From Pseudomonas sp. MH9.2 (GTDB taxonomy: Bacteria; Pseudomonadota; Gammaproteobacteria; Pseudomonadales; Pseudomonadaceae): a stretch of DNA of 64,000 nt. The stretch is from positions 4,120,501 to 4,184,500 of the forward strand of contig NZ_CP133784.1 in the NCBI RefSeq assembly GCF_034353875.1, in the 5' to 3' direction. This document shows positions 30,179 through 41,441 of the stretch, one piece after another (position 1 is the first letter of the stretch; every line of letters begins with the position of its first letter). Made by a program: the position numbers and the translations under genes. The notes below the pieces were generated by a model. It had not been told where the DNA came from, did no database searches, and saw only the letters and a list, made by a program, of their open reading frames with translations.

Positions 30179-33130
30179 TTATTCGCTGTCCAGATGCAGC
30201 TGAGTAACGACACGGCCATCGGGTTGAGCCTCTCCGAGGCTGGTGTCGATGAAATAGACCCGATCATCAGCCAGTTTGCCTTTATCGACCAGATAATCCT
30301 TGATGCTGCCGGCGCGCGCCTGGCCCAACTGGCGGAGCAATGCAGTGTTGGTGCTCCAGGATTTGATCACGTCCACGCGCATTTTCGCGGCGCGCTCTTC
30401 CTTACCCAGACCGGTCCACTCGGCGGGCGGTTGTTGCTTGAGCAGGGTGCGATAAATACCTTCGAGCATGGGTGGTTTTTCGTTTTCGGGCACTTGCAAC
30501 AGTGAGGCTTGAGCCGGAACTTTGTCACCGCGACGCTGAAGAATCTTGTAGTACGTGCTCTGGTATTCGCGCTCCAGACGTTGAGCAGCGATCAGCGGGC
30601 CATCGCTGCTGACCGAGCTGGTGCCTTCGATCTCGAGATGTAACGTCGGGCGCTTCTTGAGTGCGGCGGAGAGCTTGTTCAGGGCGGATTGTGCGTCGCT
30701 GGTCAAGTCACTCGATCCGGGGGTGAACGCAATGCTGCCGAGGTCTTGAGACTCGCCGCCACTGATTAAACCCCCGATGAACTTGAAGGGTGCTTCAGCT
30801 GCGCGCACTACCAAATTGCGCAACGTCTGCCAAATGATTGGCATTACGCTGAACTGGGGATTGTTCAAGTCGCCGGAAATAGGCAGCTCGATGGAAATCT
30901 TGCCATCTGAGTCCTTCAGCAAGGCAATGGCCAGGCGAATCGGCAAATCGACCGCACTGGCGCTCTCGACCTTCTCACCCAGCTGTAGCTGTTCGACCAC
31001 CATTTTGTTTTCGGCCTTGAGCTGGCCTTTGGTGATCATGTAATGCAGGTCGAGATTCAGGCGACCTTTGCGGATGCGGTAGCCAGCGAATTTACCTGAG
31101 TACGGCGTCAGTGTGGTCAGTTCTACGCGCTTGAAACTGGTCGCGATGTCGAGACTGGCCAAGGGGTCGAAGGGGTTGAGGCTGCCTTTGATGGTCACCG
31201 GCGCATAGCGATCAACCTTGCCATTGATATTGACCGTCGCAGGCTTCGGCTGACGGTTGTCCAGCGTGCCGATTTTGCCGTTGAGCTGCTGAATGGCGGT
31301 GGCAAAGTTGGGTGTGAGACTGAGATCGGCGAAGTTCGCGGAGCCGTCGTTGATATTCACTTCCCCGATGCGAATCCCCATCGGTTTTTCGCCGCTTGCA
31401 GAGACCTTGCCTGCGGCTGGTTTAGTCGCGGGTTTGCCGCTGTCGGCTGGCTGTGGGATCAACAGATCATCAATGTTGGTGGTGCGGTCATCGTTGATTA
31501 TGAAACGCGCATACGGTTGTAGCAGATTGACCTTGGCGATCGTCAGGCTGTCGCCGTGTTGATAATCCAGTCCTTCAAGCACCACCTGCTGCCACTTGAG
31601 AAAGTCGCGCTGCTTGAGGGTGTCGAGGGTGTGCAATTGGTCGATTTGGGCCTTGCCGGTGACGCTGAAGATCAGCGGCGCGGTGCTCTTGAGATTGACT
31701 GCCAGCTCGCTGCCGAGCATGCCGCTACGCAGTTCAAGGCGGATGAACGGGCTGATATAAGACTGCGCGACACGCAGGTCAATGTCTTTGGTGGTGACCT
31801 GCAATTTGGCGCTGACCGGGCTCAGATTGACGTCGCCCATGGCAGTGATATGCCCTTGTTTGCCCAGCCCGGTATCAAGCTTGAGGCTGAAAGGCGATTT
31901 GTTGAGGCTGTCGAAATTCTGCACGTCGAGGTTCAGCGGGCCTACTTCAAGCGCAACGGGTTCCTTGGGGACCCGATCAGCCAGGTGAATCTGATAGTTG
32001 CGCAGTTGCACATCACGCAGCAGCACCTGCCAGGGTTTGCTGGCAATGGGCTGTTGGGCGACTTCGGGGGCGCTACCGGCTGAGGTCGCCGGCGCCTTGA
32101 TGGCTGCGGCGGAGGCCGGTTTTTTCGGTTGGCTGGCAAACAGCTTCTGCCAATCGAGTTCGCCATCCGCTTCACGCGCAGCCCAGGTTTCCAGTTTATT
32201 ACTGCGGATCTTGCCGACGGTCACCTGCTGTTTGGCCAGGTCGATAGAGGTCTCTGTGACGTCCAGTCGTTCCAGGCGCACCAGTGGCCGACCGTCCGGC
32301 GCATTGATCGCGAAGGGCGCAACGCTCAAGGCGGTATTGGTCAGTTGCAGTTCGGTTGTGCTGGCCAGGCTGAGTGTGTAGTCGGTGCTGAAGTTCAGAA
32401 TGCCGTCTTGCAGTACGAACGGCAGCGCATCGCGCACGTAGGGCCACCAGACTTTCATCTTGCCGTCAGTGACTTTTAGCTTACCTTCGGAGGCAATCGG
32501 TACCAGGCTGACGCGCCCGACCCAGTCGACTCGACCGCCGCCAGGACCTACTGCAACCAGGGTCATGTCGGCATTGTCTTCGGGCAGGGTGCTGAGATTT
32601 TTCAGCTCCAGACTCAGCTTGTCGTAAAGGAATTCAATCGGTTCGCTGGGGCGTAGATCCTGGAAGTGGACATAACCGTCAGCCAATTTGATGTGGTCTA
32701 CCCGCATCGGGAAAGGCTTGCCGGGTGGCGCGTCCTTGGCCGGCTCGCTGGCCGGTAGCTTGAACAGCTTCGCCAGATTCAGCGTGCCGTCCTTGCTGAA
32801 GAGAAGTTCGGACTTGGGTTTGTCCAGCTCGACAGCCGCCAGATGCAGGGCGCCGGTCCACAGGCTGTCAATCTGCAGGTTGGTGTACAACCGCTCGAAA
32901 CCGACCTGCTCCTGGCCCGGCGTGCCGATGTTCAGGCCCCACAGGGTGACTTCCAGTGTGTAGGGGTTGATTTCCAGACGACCCAGCGTTGCCGGTACCG
33001 TGGAATAGGTGGCCAGTTGTTGATTGACTATCCGCAATGCGATGCCGGGCAGAATCAAGAACCCCAGCAAGCTATAAAGCGCGATGACGGTCAGCAAGGC
33101 GCAAATAGCGCGTTTCAATCCTTTGGGCAT
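30179..33130 (-). CDS. AsmA-like DUF748 protein
   Basis: The 983-residue protein has one N-terminal membrane helix (ICALLTVIALYSLLGFLIL) and a very long periplasmic region with repeated beta-strand segments typical of DUF748/AsmA-like proteins, which are proposed to bridge the envelope or transfer lipids. Low-complexity Lys/Pro/Ala linkers occur near residues 330-360 and 560-585. The last ~200 residues contain an OmpA-like stretch (IAFTPGSSDLTSDAQSALNKL). A counterpart is present near this position in P. aeruginosa. No enzymatic motif is visible. Confidence 0.85.
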   Translation of the reverse strand: MPKGLKRAICALLTVIALYSLLGFLILPGIALRIVNQQLATYSTVPATLGRLEINPYTLEVTLWGLNIGTPGQEQVGFERLYTNLQIDSLWTGALHLAAVELDKPKSELLFSKDGTLNLAKLFKLPASEPAKDAPPGKPFPMRVDHIKLADGYVHFQDLRPSEPIEFLYDKLSLELKNLSTLPEDNADMTLVAVGPGGGRVDWVGRVSLVPIASEGKLKVTDGKMKVWWPYVRDALPFVLQDGILNFSTDYTLSLASTTELQLTNTALSVAPFAINAPDGRPLVRLERLDVTETSIDLAKQQVTVGKIRSNKLETWAAREADGELDWQKLFASQPKKPASAAAIKAPATSAGSAPEVAQQPIASKPWQVLLRDVQLRNYQIHLADRVPKEPVALEVGPLNLDVQNFDSLNKSPFSLKLDTGLGKQGHITAMGDVNLSPVSAKLQVTTKDIDLRVAQSYISPFIRLELRSGMLGSELAVNLKSTAPLIFSVTGKAQIDQLHTLDTLKQRDFLKWQQVVLEGLDYQHGDSLTIAKVNLLQPYARFIINDDRTTNIDDLLIPQPADSGKPATKPAAGKVSASGEKPMGIRIGEVNINDGSANFADLSLTPNFATAIQQLNGKIGTLDNRQPKPATVNINGKVDRYAPVTIKGSLNPFDPLASLDIATSFKRVELTTLTPYSGKFAGYRIRKGRLNLDLHYMITKGQLKAENKMVVEQLQLGEKVESASAVDLPIRLAIALLKDSDGKISIELPISGDLNNPQFSVMPIIWQTLRNLVVRAAEAPFKFIGGLISGGESQDLGSIAFTPGSSDLTSDAQSALNKLSAALKKRPTLHLEIEGTSSVSSDGPLIAAQRLEREYQSTYYKILQRRGDKVPAQASLLQVPENEKPPMLEGIYRTLLKQQPPAEWTGLGKEERAAKMRVDVIKSWSTNTALLRQLGQARAGSIKDYLVDKGKLADDRVYFIDTSLGEAQPDGRVVTQLHLDSE

Positions 33131-33238
33131 GTGAGGCGTCGTCTGTCTGTCGGAGGTCCTTGGAGTATGGCACGCGAATCTGGTTCCCCAGAAGTACCCT
33201 CAAGTGCGTGTCGGAAGTTTCCTTTCTTGCGTCGGGCG

Positions 33239-34255
33239 TCAGAGTTGCAGTATCAGCGTTTTGAGCGGCGGTTGCTGGTCCTGAGACGGAAAGTCGCTGC
33301 CCGGCGTCAGAACCTGCCAGTCGCGTACCGGGCGCCCGGCCTTGCTGGCACAGCGTAGCACCTGTTCGCGCCAGTCCTCCATGCTGACCTTCGCCAGATT
33401 ATTGCAGCAGATCAACACGCCATCGGTGGCCGTGGTCAATACCGCCGGTTTGAGCAGGCTCTGGTAATCTCGCAATAAATCGACGGTGCCGAATGCACTT
33501 TTTGCCCACGCAGGCGGATCAAGGAACACCAGGTCGTATTGCCGTTGCTCGAGGCGCACATATTCGGGCAACTTATTTCCGCGGCGTGGTGCTATGGGCA
33601 AGCCTGCCAGTTGGCGGATCGCCGGGAAGTAATCGGATTGCACAAACTTCATGGCTTTCAATTGAGGGTTGAGGACGCCATTTTCGCGACCCACCGCCAG
33701 ATTACCTTCGGCAAAGTCCAGATTGCATACTTCCCGCGCTCCGCCCGCCGCCGCGCTCAGGCCAACGCCACAGGTATACGCAAACAGGTTCAGCATGGTC
33801 TTGCCGGCGCTGTGTTGTTTTATCCAGCCACGCGTATTACGCAAGTCGAGAAACAGCAGCGGGTCCTGCCCGGCATGGCGCCCGCGTACGCGGTAGTTCA
33901 GGCCCCACTCGTGGCCGATCATATCCACCAGTGCCGCGTCTTCGGCTTTGTATACGGCGTCGTTACGGTCTATTCGCGAGTTGCCTTGGGAGCGGTCGTT
34001 GTAGACCAGCAGGGTATCGAGCCCCAGACGTGTATTGACGGCCGCGTGCAGTTCCAGCAGGACCTCGCGTTCCAGAGAGTGGTGGAAACTCTGCACCAGC
34101 AATTGCGGGCCATAGCGGTCGATGGTCAGGCCGCTAGCACCTTCCTGGCTGCCATGGAATAGCCGATAGCAATCCGTGCCTTGTTGATGCAACTCGGCAA
34201 GCAGTGGTTCGCGGTTATCGAGGGCGACGCTTAGCGCCTGATTCAAGGAAGACAT
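33239..34255 (-). CDS. SAM-dependent rRNA methyltransferase-like protein
   Basis: The 338-residue protein belongs to the RlmI/RlmK-like class I methyltransferases. SAM-binding motif I is MLNLFAYTCGVGLSAAAGGA, and the catalytic loop is DLVFLDPPAWAKS, the DPP motif of base methyltransferases. The N-terminal part (SGLTIDRYGPQLLVQSFH) resembles the region after the PUA domain of RlmI, but the PUA domain itself is absent. The substrate cannot be assigned from sequence. It is followed after 108 bp by the DUF748 gene. Confidence 0.85.
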   Translation of the reverse strand: MSSLNQALSVALDNREPLLAELHQQGTDCYRLFHGSQEGASGLTIDRYGPQLLVQSFHHSLEREVLLELHAAVNTRLGLDTLLVYNDRSQGNSRIDRNDAVYKAEDAALVDMIGHEWGLNYRVRGRHAGQDPLLFLDLRNTRGWIKQHSAGKTMLNLFAYTCGVGLSAAAGGAREVCNLDFAEGNLAVGRENGVLNPQLKAMKFVQSDYFPAIRQLAGLPIAPRRGNKLPEYVRLEQRQYDLVFLDPPAWAKSAFGTVDLLRDYQSLLKPAVLTTATDGVLICCNNLAKVSMEDWREQVLRCASKAGRPVRDWQVLTPGSDFPSQDQQPPLKTLILQL

Positions 34256-34313
34256 GCACAGCGCCTTGGGTTGGAAATGGGCGCGGCAGTTTAACAGTTA
34301 AGCGCGGGCATTG

Positions 34314-34341
34314 ATCGCGGGCAAGCATGCTTGCCCGCGAT
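34314..34341. repeat. Perfect 28-bp REP palindrome
   Basis: The 28 bases from 34314 to 34341 equal their own reverse complement, with core GCGGGCAAGC-ATGC-TTGCCCGC flanked by ATC/GAT. This is the typical REP palindrome of the P. fluorescens group. It lies between the thiolase gene stop (34366) and the methyltransferase start (34255). Confidence 0.85.
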
Positions 34342-34365
34342 GACGTCAGATCAGGCGCAGCAGAC

Positions 34366-35544
34366 TCAGCGGGAAAGCGCCAATGCCACACCCTGACCAC
34401 CACCGATGCACAAGGTTGCGAGTCCTTTTTTGGCGTCGCGCTTGATCATCTCGTGCAGCAGCGTGACCAGAATGCGGCAGCCTGATGCACCAATCGGGTG
34501 GCCAAGGGCTATGGCGCCGCCGTTGACGTTGACCTTGTTCATGTCCCAGCCCAGCTCCTTGCTGACTGACAAAGCTTGCGCGGCAAACGCCTCATTGGCT
34601 TCGATCAGGTCAAGTTGCTCCAGCGACCAGCCCGCCTTGGCCAGGCAACGACGAGTGGCGCTGACCGGGCCAATGCCCATGATTGCCGGGTCGACACCTG
34701 CGTTGGCGTAAGCCGCGATGCGCGCGAGAACCGGCAGCCCGAGCTTTTCAGCTTTGGCGGCACTCATCAGGATGACGGCAGCGGCGCCGTCATTCAGCGA
34801 CGAAGCGTTGCCTGCGGTGACGGAGCCATCTTTCTTGAACGCTGGCTTGAGTTTGGCCAACGATTCGGCGGTCGTCCCGGCGCGCGGTTGTTCGTCCGTG
34901 GCGAACGAGAGCGGATCGCCTTTGCGCTGCGGGATCAGGATCGGGGTGATTTCGTCGACAAAACGCCCGGCTTCGATGGCGGCCACAGCTTTCTGTTGTG
35001 ACGCGGCGGCGAAAGCATCTTGTGCTTCGCGGGTGATGCCGTACTTTTCCACCAGATTTTCGGCAGTGATGCCCATGTGATAGTCGTTGAATGCATCCCA
35101 CAAACCATCGCTGATCATCGTGTCGACCAGGGTGCTGTTGCCCATACGCAGACCGGTACGTGCACCGGGCATGACGTAATTGGACAGGCTCATATTTTCC
35201 TGACCGCCCGCGATGACCACTTCCGCGTCGCCGCAACGAATTGCCTGAGCCGCCAGATGCAGGGCCTTCAAGCCTGAGCCACAGACCTTGCTCACGGTCA
35301 TTGCCGGTACCGCGAAAGGCAGCCCCGCCTTGATCGCGGCTTGACGGGCAGGGTTCTGCCCGGCGCCTGCGGTCAATACATGGCCCATGATCACTTCATC
35401 GACTTCAGCAACATCCAGTCCGGTTTGAGACAACAGTTGGCGAATGACAGCAGCGCCAAGATCGACTGCGGAAATATTCGCCAGGGCACCCTGGAACGCA
35501 CCGACAGCGGTACGGGTGGCGGCAACGATAACGACGTCTTGCAT
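34366..35544 (-). CDS. Acetyl-CoA C-acetyltransferase (thiolase)
   Basis: The 392-residue thiolase condenses or cleaves acyl-CoA by acetyl transfer. The nucleophile is Cys88 in [13 protein letters not shown]. The C-terminal catalytic pair lies in [14 protein letters not shown] (His) and LCIGGGQG (Cys). The ATG at 35544 is chosen because GAGGA lies 8 nt upstream; the frame extends five codons further to a GTG that overlaps that site. The sequence fits AtoB/PhaA-type biosynthetic thiolases better than the FadA type, but the pathway is not shown by its neighbours. Confidence 0.93.
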   Translation of the reverse strand: MQDVVIVAATRTAVGAFQGALANISAVDLGAAVIRQLLSQTGLDVAEVDEVIMGHVLTAGAGQNPARQAAIKAGLPFAVPAMTVSKVCGSGLKALHLAAQAIRCGDAEVVIAGGQENMSLSNYVMPGARTGLRMGNSTLVDTMISDGLWDAFNDYHMGITAENLVEKYGITREAQDAFAAASQQKAVAAIEAGRFVDEITPILIPQRKGDPLSFATDEQPRAGTTAESLAKLKPAFKKDGSVTAGNASSLNDGAAAVILMSAAKAEKLGLPVLARIAAYANAGVDPAIMGIGPVSATRRCLAKAGWSLEQLDLIEANEAFAAQALSVSKELGWDMNKVNVNGGAIALGHPIGASGCRILVTLLHEMIKRDAKKGLATLCIGGGQGVALALSR

Positions 35545-35700
35545 GGCAAAGGTCCTCACTATTATTGAATTTTGCGTCGGGCCTGATTCAGTTGGCCCTA
35601 TTCGCTGTGGCGGTGGCTATGACAATGGTACGCATGGTGTCACACATGGCCGCTCAGGTTCCAACGAGAAACCGGCGGCCGAGAGTGTGTTTCAGGTCGG

Positions 35701-36573
35701 TCAGCAGGATAGCCCCATCCGTCGGTGGGCGCGCTGAACTGAGCCATTGCGCACCGCCCAGCGTAACAGGGGCACGCTACGTCTGACGCTGGCGCGGATC
35801 AATGCGCGTTGCAGCGGACCCTGATGGATCGCGAACAAATCGCTGGCCCATACCGGTAACAGGTCGATGCCCGCCTGCATCATTAAGGCACCGAATGGCT
35901 TGGCCAGCCTGCTCGGAGCAGGCGCATTCAGCAATAATCGCAGCACCTCGCGGCTGCGCTCATCACAGATCAACTGCGGGCGCATCCGTTCGAGATAGTC
36001 GGCAATCGCTTGCCTTGAACGTGGCACCTCACGCGCGCCGAGTCGTTCGGCGATGGTGGCAACTTCTGCGTAATACGCATCCTGTGCGTCACCTGACAAC
36101 TCGGGGTTGCGATAGCGCAAATGGGCGGCTAGAAAACTGCTGACTTCGGCCACATGCACCCACGTCAACAGATCCGGATCACTGGCCGCATAGGGGCGTC
36201 CGTCGGGTGCAGTACCCGTCACTTGCAAGTGGATGGTGCGCACCTTTTCTATCAGCCAGTTGGCGTCGCGGGTCGAACCGAAGGTTGTCCCTGAAATAAA
36301 CTGGCCGGTCCTGCGAAGGCGGCCAAGCATGTCCTGACGAAAGGTCGAGTGATCCCAGACCCCGGCCAGCGCCAATGGATGCAGGGCTTGCAGCATCAAT
36401 GCGCTGATGCCGCCGATCAGCATGCTGCTGAAGTCGCCATGCACCTGCCAGCAGATGGCCTTGGGGCCGAACAGGCCGGGATCACCTTTAGGGTTTTCCA
36501 GGTCCAATTGACCCAGAGACAATCCCGTCAGACTCATGACTTGGGTTTCGATACGGCTACGAATGAATTCCAT
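35701..36573 (-). CDS. MpaB/DUF2236 family oxygenase-like protein
   Basis: The 290-residue protein has the DUF2236 (ER-bound oxygenase MpaB/latex-clearing protein) pattern. The segment GGISALMLQALHPLALAGVWDHS holds the conserved His, VHVAEVSSFLAAHLRY lies in the middle and conserved Arg residues occur throughout. Family members bind haem and cleave hydrocarbon chains; whether this one does is unknown. It lies between acs and the thiolase on the same strand, 49 bp after acs. Confidence 0.82.
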   Translation of the reverse strand: MEFIRSRIETQVMSLTGLSLGQLDLENPKGDPGLFGPKAICWQVHGDFSSMLIGGISALMLQALHPLALAGVWDHSTFRQDMLGRLRRTGQFISGTTFGSTRDANWLIEKVRTIHLQVTGTAPDGRPYAASDPDLLTWVHVAEVSSFLAAHLRYRNPELSGDAQDAYYAEVATIAERLGAREVPRSRQAIADYLERMRPQLICDERSREVLRLLLNAPAPSRLAKPFGALMMQAGIDLLPVWASDLFAIHQGPLQRALIRASVRRSVPLLRWAVRNGSVQRAHRRMGLSC

Positions 36574-36622
36574 GGGCTCTCAACATCTGAGTCGGGCGCA
36601 GGGAGGGCTGCGCCCGTCACGT

Positions 36623-38560
<1,938 letters not shown>

Positions 38561-38567
38561 GGGTTGA

Positions 38568-38581
38568 TCCTTATTCTTGTT
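38568..38581 (-). promoter_or_regulatory. Crc/Hfq CA motif overlapping the acs ribosome-binding site
   Basis: On the acs mRNA strand AACAAGAATAAGGA (38581 down to 38568) contains two overlapping AANAANAA matches (AACAAGAA, AAGAATAA), running directly into the AAGGA ribosome-binding site. Hfq with Crc binds such motifs and blocks translation during catabolite repression. The motif is seen; control of this acs is inferred. Confidence 0.65.
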
Positions 38582-38780
38582 GATGCAACAAGTCATCAGG
38601 GTGCGCTTTGGTGGGGATTGGTTCAAGGGGACGGGACCCGCATCCATGTTTGGCGGAGTACGTCAGTACGACCCTGCGCGGTTACCGGAACAGTCCTACA
38701 TGATCCAACGGCGCTGGCTGGCTGTGTAGACATACATCGTCAATGACACTGCGTGCCCCTTCCAACACGAAGATGCGCGC

Positions 38781-40904
38781 ATGTCTCATCCCGGCCTTAC
38801 CCCGAAGTTCTGTCTGGACATCAACGGGCAGCAGCAAACTGACTTGCAGGTGTTGAGTTTTCACGGGACCGAGGCGCTGAGCCGACCCTATGAAATCAAC
38901 ATCGAACTGGTGAGCAGGCGCTCATCCCACGCGTTGGACGGCTTGCTGCATAAAGCGGCCTACCTGAGATTCGGGGCGCAAGGGCAGGGGCTGCACGGTC
39001 ATGTTTATGCGATTCGCAAAGGCAAAACAGGCGGGGCGTTCACCCATTACCATCTGGTGCTGGCGCCTTATCTGGCTTTTCTGGAACATTCGAGCCATCG
39101 CCGTTCGTTCCAGAAAATGACCGTGCCGGAGATCATTCTTGAGGTGCTGAAAGGGCATCGCATGCTGAAGGGCACCGATGCATCGTTCGACCGCATCACG
39201 GGGAGCGTGGCGCCGCGCGACTACTGCGTGCAGTACGACGAGTCGGACCTGCACTTTCTCAGCCGGTTATGCGAAGAAGAGGGGATTTTCTATCGGTTTG
39301 AGCACACGCCAGACAGTCATTGCCTGATCTTTGCCGACGATGAAACCCGATTCCCGCAGCAATCTCCGCAGGTGTTGCCGTTCAAACCGGCCAGCGGCCT
39401 GGTGGCAGAAGGTCCGGTGGTCAAGGCCTTTGGCGTACGTCTTACCGCCCAAACCAATCATGTCGCCCTGCGCGACCATGACTTCAAACAGACCCATATC
39501 CCGCTGCAGAGCCTGCAAAATCCCCTGCGAACCCAGGCGCAATGGGAGAGCGGCGAAGTCCCCAAATACGGTCCCTACCTGGAGGATTACGTCTACCCCG
39601 GGAATTTCGAAGAGCGGCGGCGCGGTGACGTTTTATCCAAGCGTGCGCTTGAGCGCCATCAAACCGGGTTTCGCCTGGCGGATGGTGAGAGTGATGCGCC
39701 GCTTTTACGCAGTGGATCGCGCGTGCACCTGGTGCCGGATTACGACCCCGAAACCCACTGGGTGCTGGTTTTTGTACAGCATGAAGCAAGACAGCCGCAG
39801 GTCCTCGAAGAACTGGCCGACAGCAGCCCGGTTGAAGACGGGCGCATCGTTCAGGGGTACCGCAACACCTTCACCGCCATTGCGGAAGCGGTCCAGTTCC
39901 GTCCGGCGCTGGAGCACCCGAAACCGCGAATCCACAGCACCCAGACCGCCAGGGTCACCGGTCCTGTGAATGAAGAAATCTACTGCGACACATTCGGTCG
40001 GGTCAAAGTCAAATTCCACTGGGACCGCAGCGAACAGGACGATGAAACAACCAGTTGCTGGGTGCGGGTTGCATCCAGTTGGGCAGGCGATGGGTATGGC
40101 GCCGTCACCGTTCCCCGGGTGGGCATGGAGGTACTGGTTTCATACCTTGAAGGGGATGCCGACAAGCCGGTTATCGTCGGCTGCCTGCCCAATAACCTGA
40201 ATCCCGTTGCGCATGGACTGCCTGAAAACAAGACCAAAAGCGTCTTTCGCAGCCGGAGTTCCAGTGCAAGTACCGGTTTCAACGAAGTTCATTTTGACGA
40301 CAAGAGCGGGGCGGAACGGGTCTACCTGCGTGCCCAGCGCGACATGGAACAGCTGATCCAGAACGACAGCCGGACTGAAATTGGCGGTCAGCGCCTGGAA
40401 ACCATCAAGGGCAACAGCACCTCGGTACTCAAAAGTGAGGAACACCGGACCCTCACCGGCGAGCGCAAGGTTCAGTTGCTGGCGGGCGATCACCTGCAGG
40501 TGGCAGGCAGCAGCCACACCCGCGTGGGTCAGGTGTTGGCGATGGAGGCCGGGCAAGAAGTGCACGTCACCGGTAACGACATCGTCATAAACGCCGGCCT
40601 GGGTCTGACGCTGAGCGCCGGAGGTCAACATATCGTCCTTAATCCGGCCGGCATTTTCAGCAGTACACCCATTCTGTTAGGCGGCGTGCCGATGCTGGGC
40701 ACGCCAGCGATGCCGTTGGCGCCGGGCGACACTCAAGCACTCGAGGCTGACGTTTTGCCACCAAGCTCAACGTTCCTACAGCAGTTCCTTGGCGGTGAGG
40801 CCATTGTCGAGATGTGCCAAATGCCAGAAGGCGGTACACCCATGGACTGCCCACGTGAGGACTGCGGTTGCCGCGAAGCTATGAATCCGGGAGCACACTC
40901 ATGA
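38781..40904 (+). CDS. vgrG: Type VI secretion spike protein VgrG
   Basis: The 707-residue VgrG (TssI) has a gp27-like base (residues ~10-380, including YCVQYDESDLHFLSRLCEEEGIFYRFEH), a gp5 OB-fold (CDTFGRVKVKFHWDR, ~395-480, ending in VSYLEGDADKPVIVG) and a beta-helical needle with DUF2345-like repeats (~530-650). After the needle comes a tail with five cysteines (CQMPEGG, then CPREDCGCRE), perhaps an effector-docking or metal-binding extension. Its stop overlaps the adaptor start (ATGA). No other T6SS structural gene is present, so this is an orphan vgrG module relying on a T6SS elsewhere. Confidence 0.95.
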   Translation: MSHPGLTPKFCLDINGQQQTDLQVLSFHGTEALSRPYEINIELVSRRSSHALDGLLHKAAYLRFGAQGQGLHGHVYAIRKGKTGGAFTHYHLVLAPYLAFLEHSSHRRSFQKMTVPEIILEVLKGHRMLKGTDASFDRITGSVAPRDYCVQYDESDLHFLSRLCEEEGIFYRFEHTPDSHCLIFADDETRFPQQSPQVLPFKPASGLVAEGPVVKAFGVRLTAQTNHVALRDHDFKQTHIPLQSLQNPLRTQAQWESGEVPKYGPYLEDYVYPGNFEERRRGDVLSKRALERHQTGFRLADGESDAPLLRSGSRVHLVPDYDPETHWVLVFVQHEARQPQVLEELADSSPVEDGRIVQGYRNTFTAIAEAVQFRPALEHPKPRIHSTQTARVTGPVNEEIYCDTFGRVKVKFHWDRSEQDDETTSCWVRVASSWAGDGYGAVTVPRVGMEVLVSYLEGDADKPVIVGCLPNNLNPVAHGLPENKTKSVFRSRSSSASTGFNEVHFDDKSGAERVYLRAQRDMEQLIQNDSRTEIGGQRLETIKGNSTSVLKSEEHRTLTGERKVQLLAGDHLQVAGSSHTRVGQVLAMEAGQEVHVTGNDIVINAGLGLTLSAGGQHIVLNPAGIFSSTPILLGGVPMLGTPAMPLAPGDTQALEADVLPPSSTFLQQFLGGEAIVEMCQMPEGGTPMDCPREDCGCREAMNPGAHS

Positions 40905-41440
40905 CGACTTGGATGCTCTTGGTACACACCGACCATTTGCTGCCTTCTCTTTTCCGGCAGATGGGTCGTCCGGATTTTGTGCGCCTGTTTGATTCAACTG
41001 AATTGATGATCTATTCGCAGTTCAGCCCGTTGTTGGTGAAAGACGGCGACGACGGGACACTGCTACAGGCGATCAAGGAAGCACCCACCCACTGGCCGGG
41101 ATTGGTGATAGAGAGTGAACACAGCGCCGAAGCGGTACGTGAACACCTGCGGCATCTGCTGATCATTCGCTTCAAACAGACCCGCAAAGGCATGCTGCAT
41201 TATTGGAACCCGGCCGTTGCCGAGTGCTTTTTCCCCGCCTGCACCGATGAGAACCTCAACCTCTGGCTCGGCCCGATCAGCCGTTTGAACTGGCATGCGT
41301 CGCGTGAAACCGGATGGCAAAGCCTGGACAGCCCTCACGCCGACACCTGGCTTCCCAGCACCTCCAACCACCTCTTGGTGCTTAGCGCGGAACAAAGCCT
41401 GGCCCTTGATCAGTACATTGCGAACGGACAGGAGTCCTGA
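40901..41440 (+). CDS. DUF4123 T6SS adaptor/chaperone
   Basis: The 179-residue protein fits DUF4123 (Tap/TEC) adaptors, which load effectors onto VgrG: MLLVHTDHLLPSLFRQMGRPDFVRLFDST, then SPLLVKDGDDGTLLQ and FKQTRKGMLHYWNPAVAECFF. The start is the ATG at 40901, four bases overlapping the vgrG stop. The upstream frame lies inside vgrG. The effector gene begins 1 bp after its stop. Position between VgrG and effector is the classic adaptor position and strongly supports the role. Confidence 0.88.
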   Translation: MTTWMLLVHTDHLLPSLFRQMGRPDFVRLFDSTELMIYSQFSPLLVKDGDDGTLLQAIKEAPTHWPGLVIESEHSAEAVREHLRHLLIIRFKQTRKGMLHYWNPAVAECFFPACTDENLNLWLGPISRLNWHASRETGWQSLDSPHADTWLPSTSNHLLVLSAEQSLALDQYIANGQES

Positions 41441-41441
41441 C

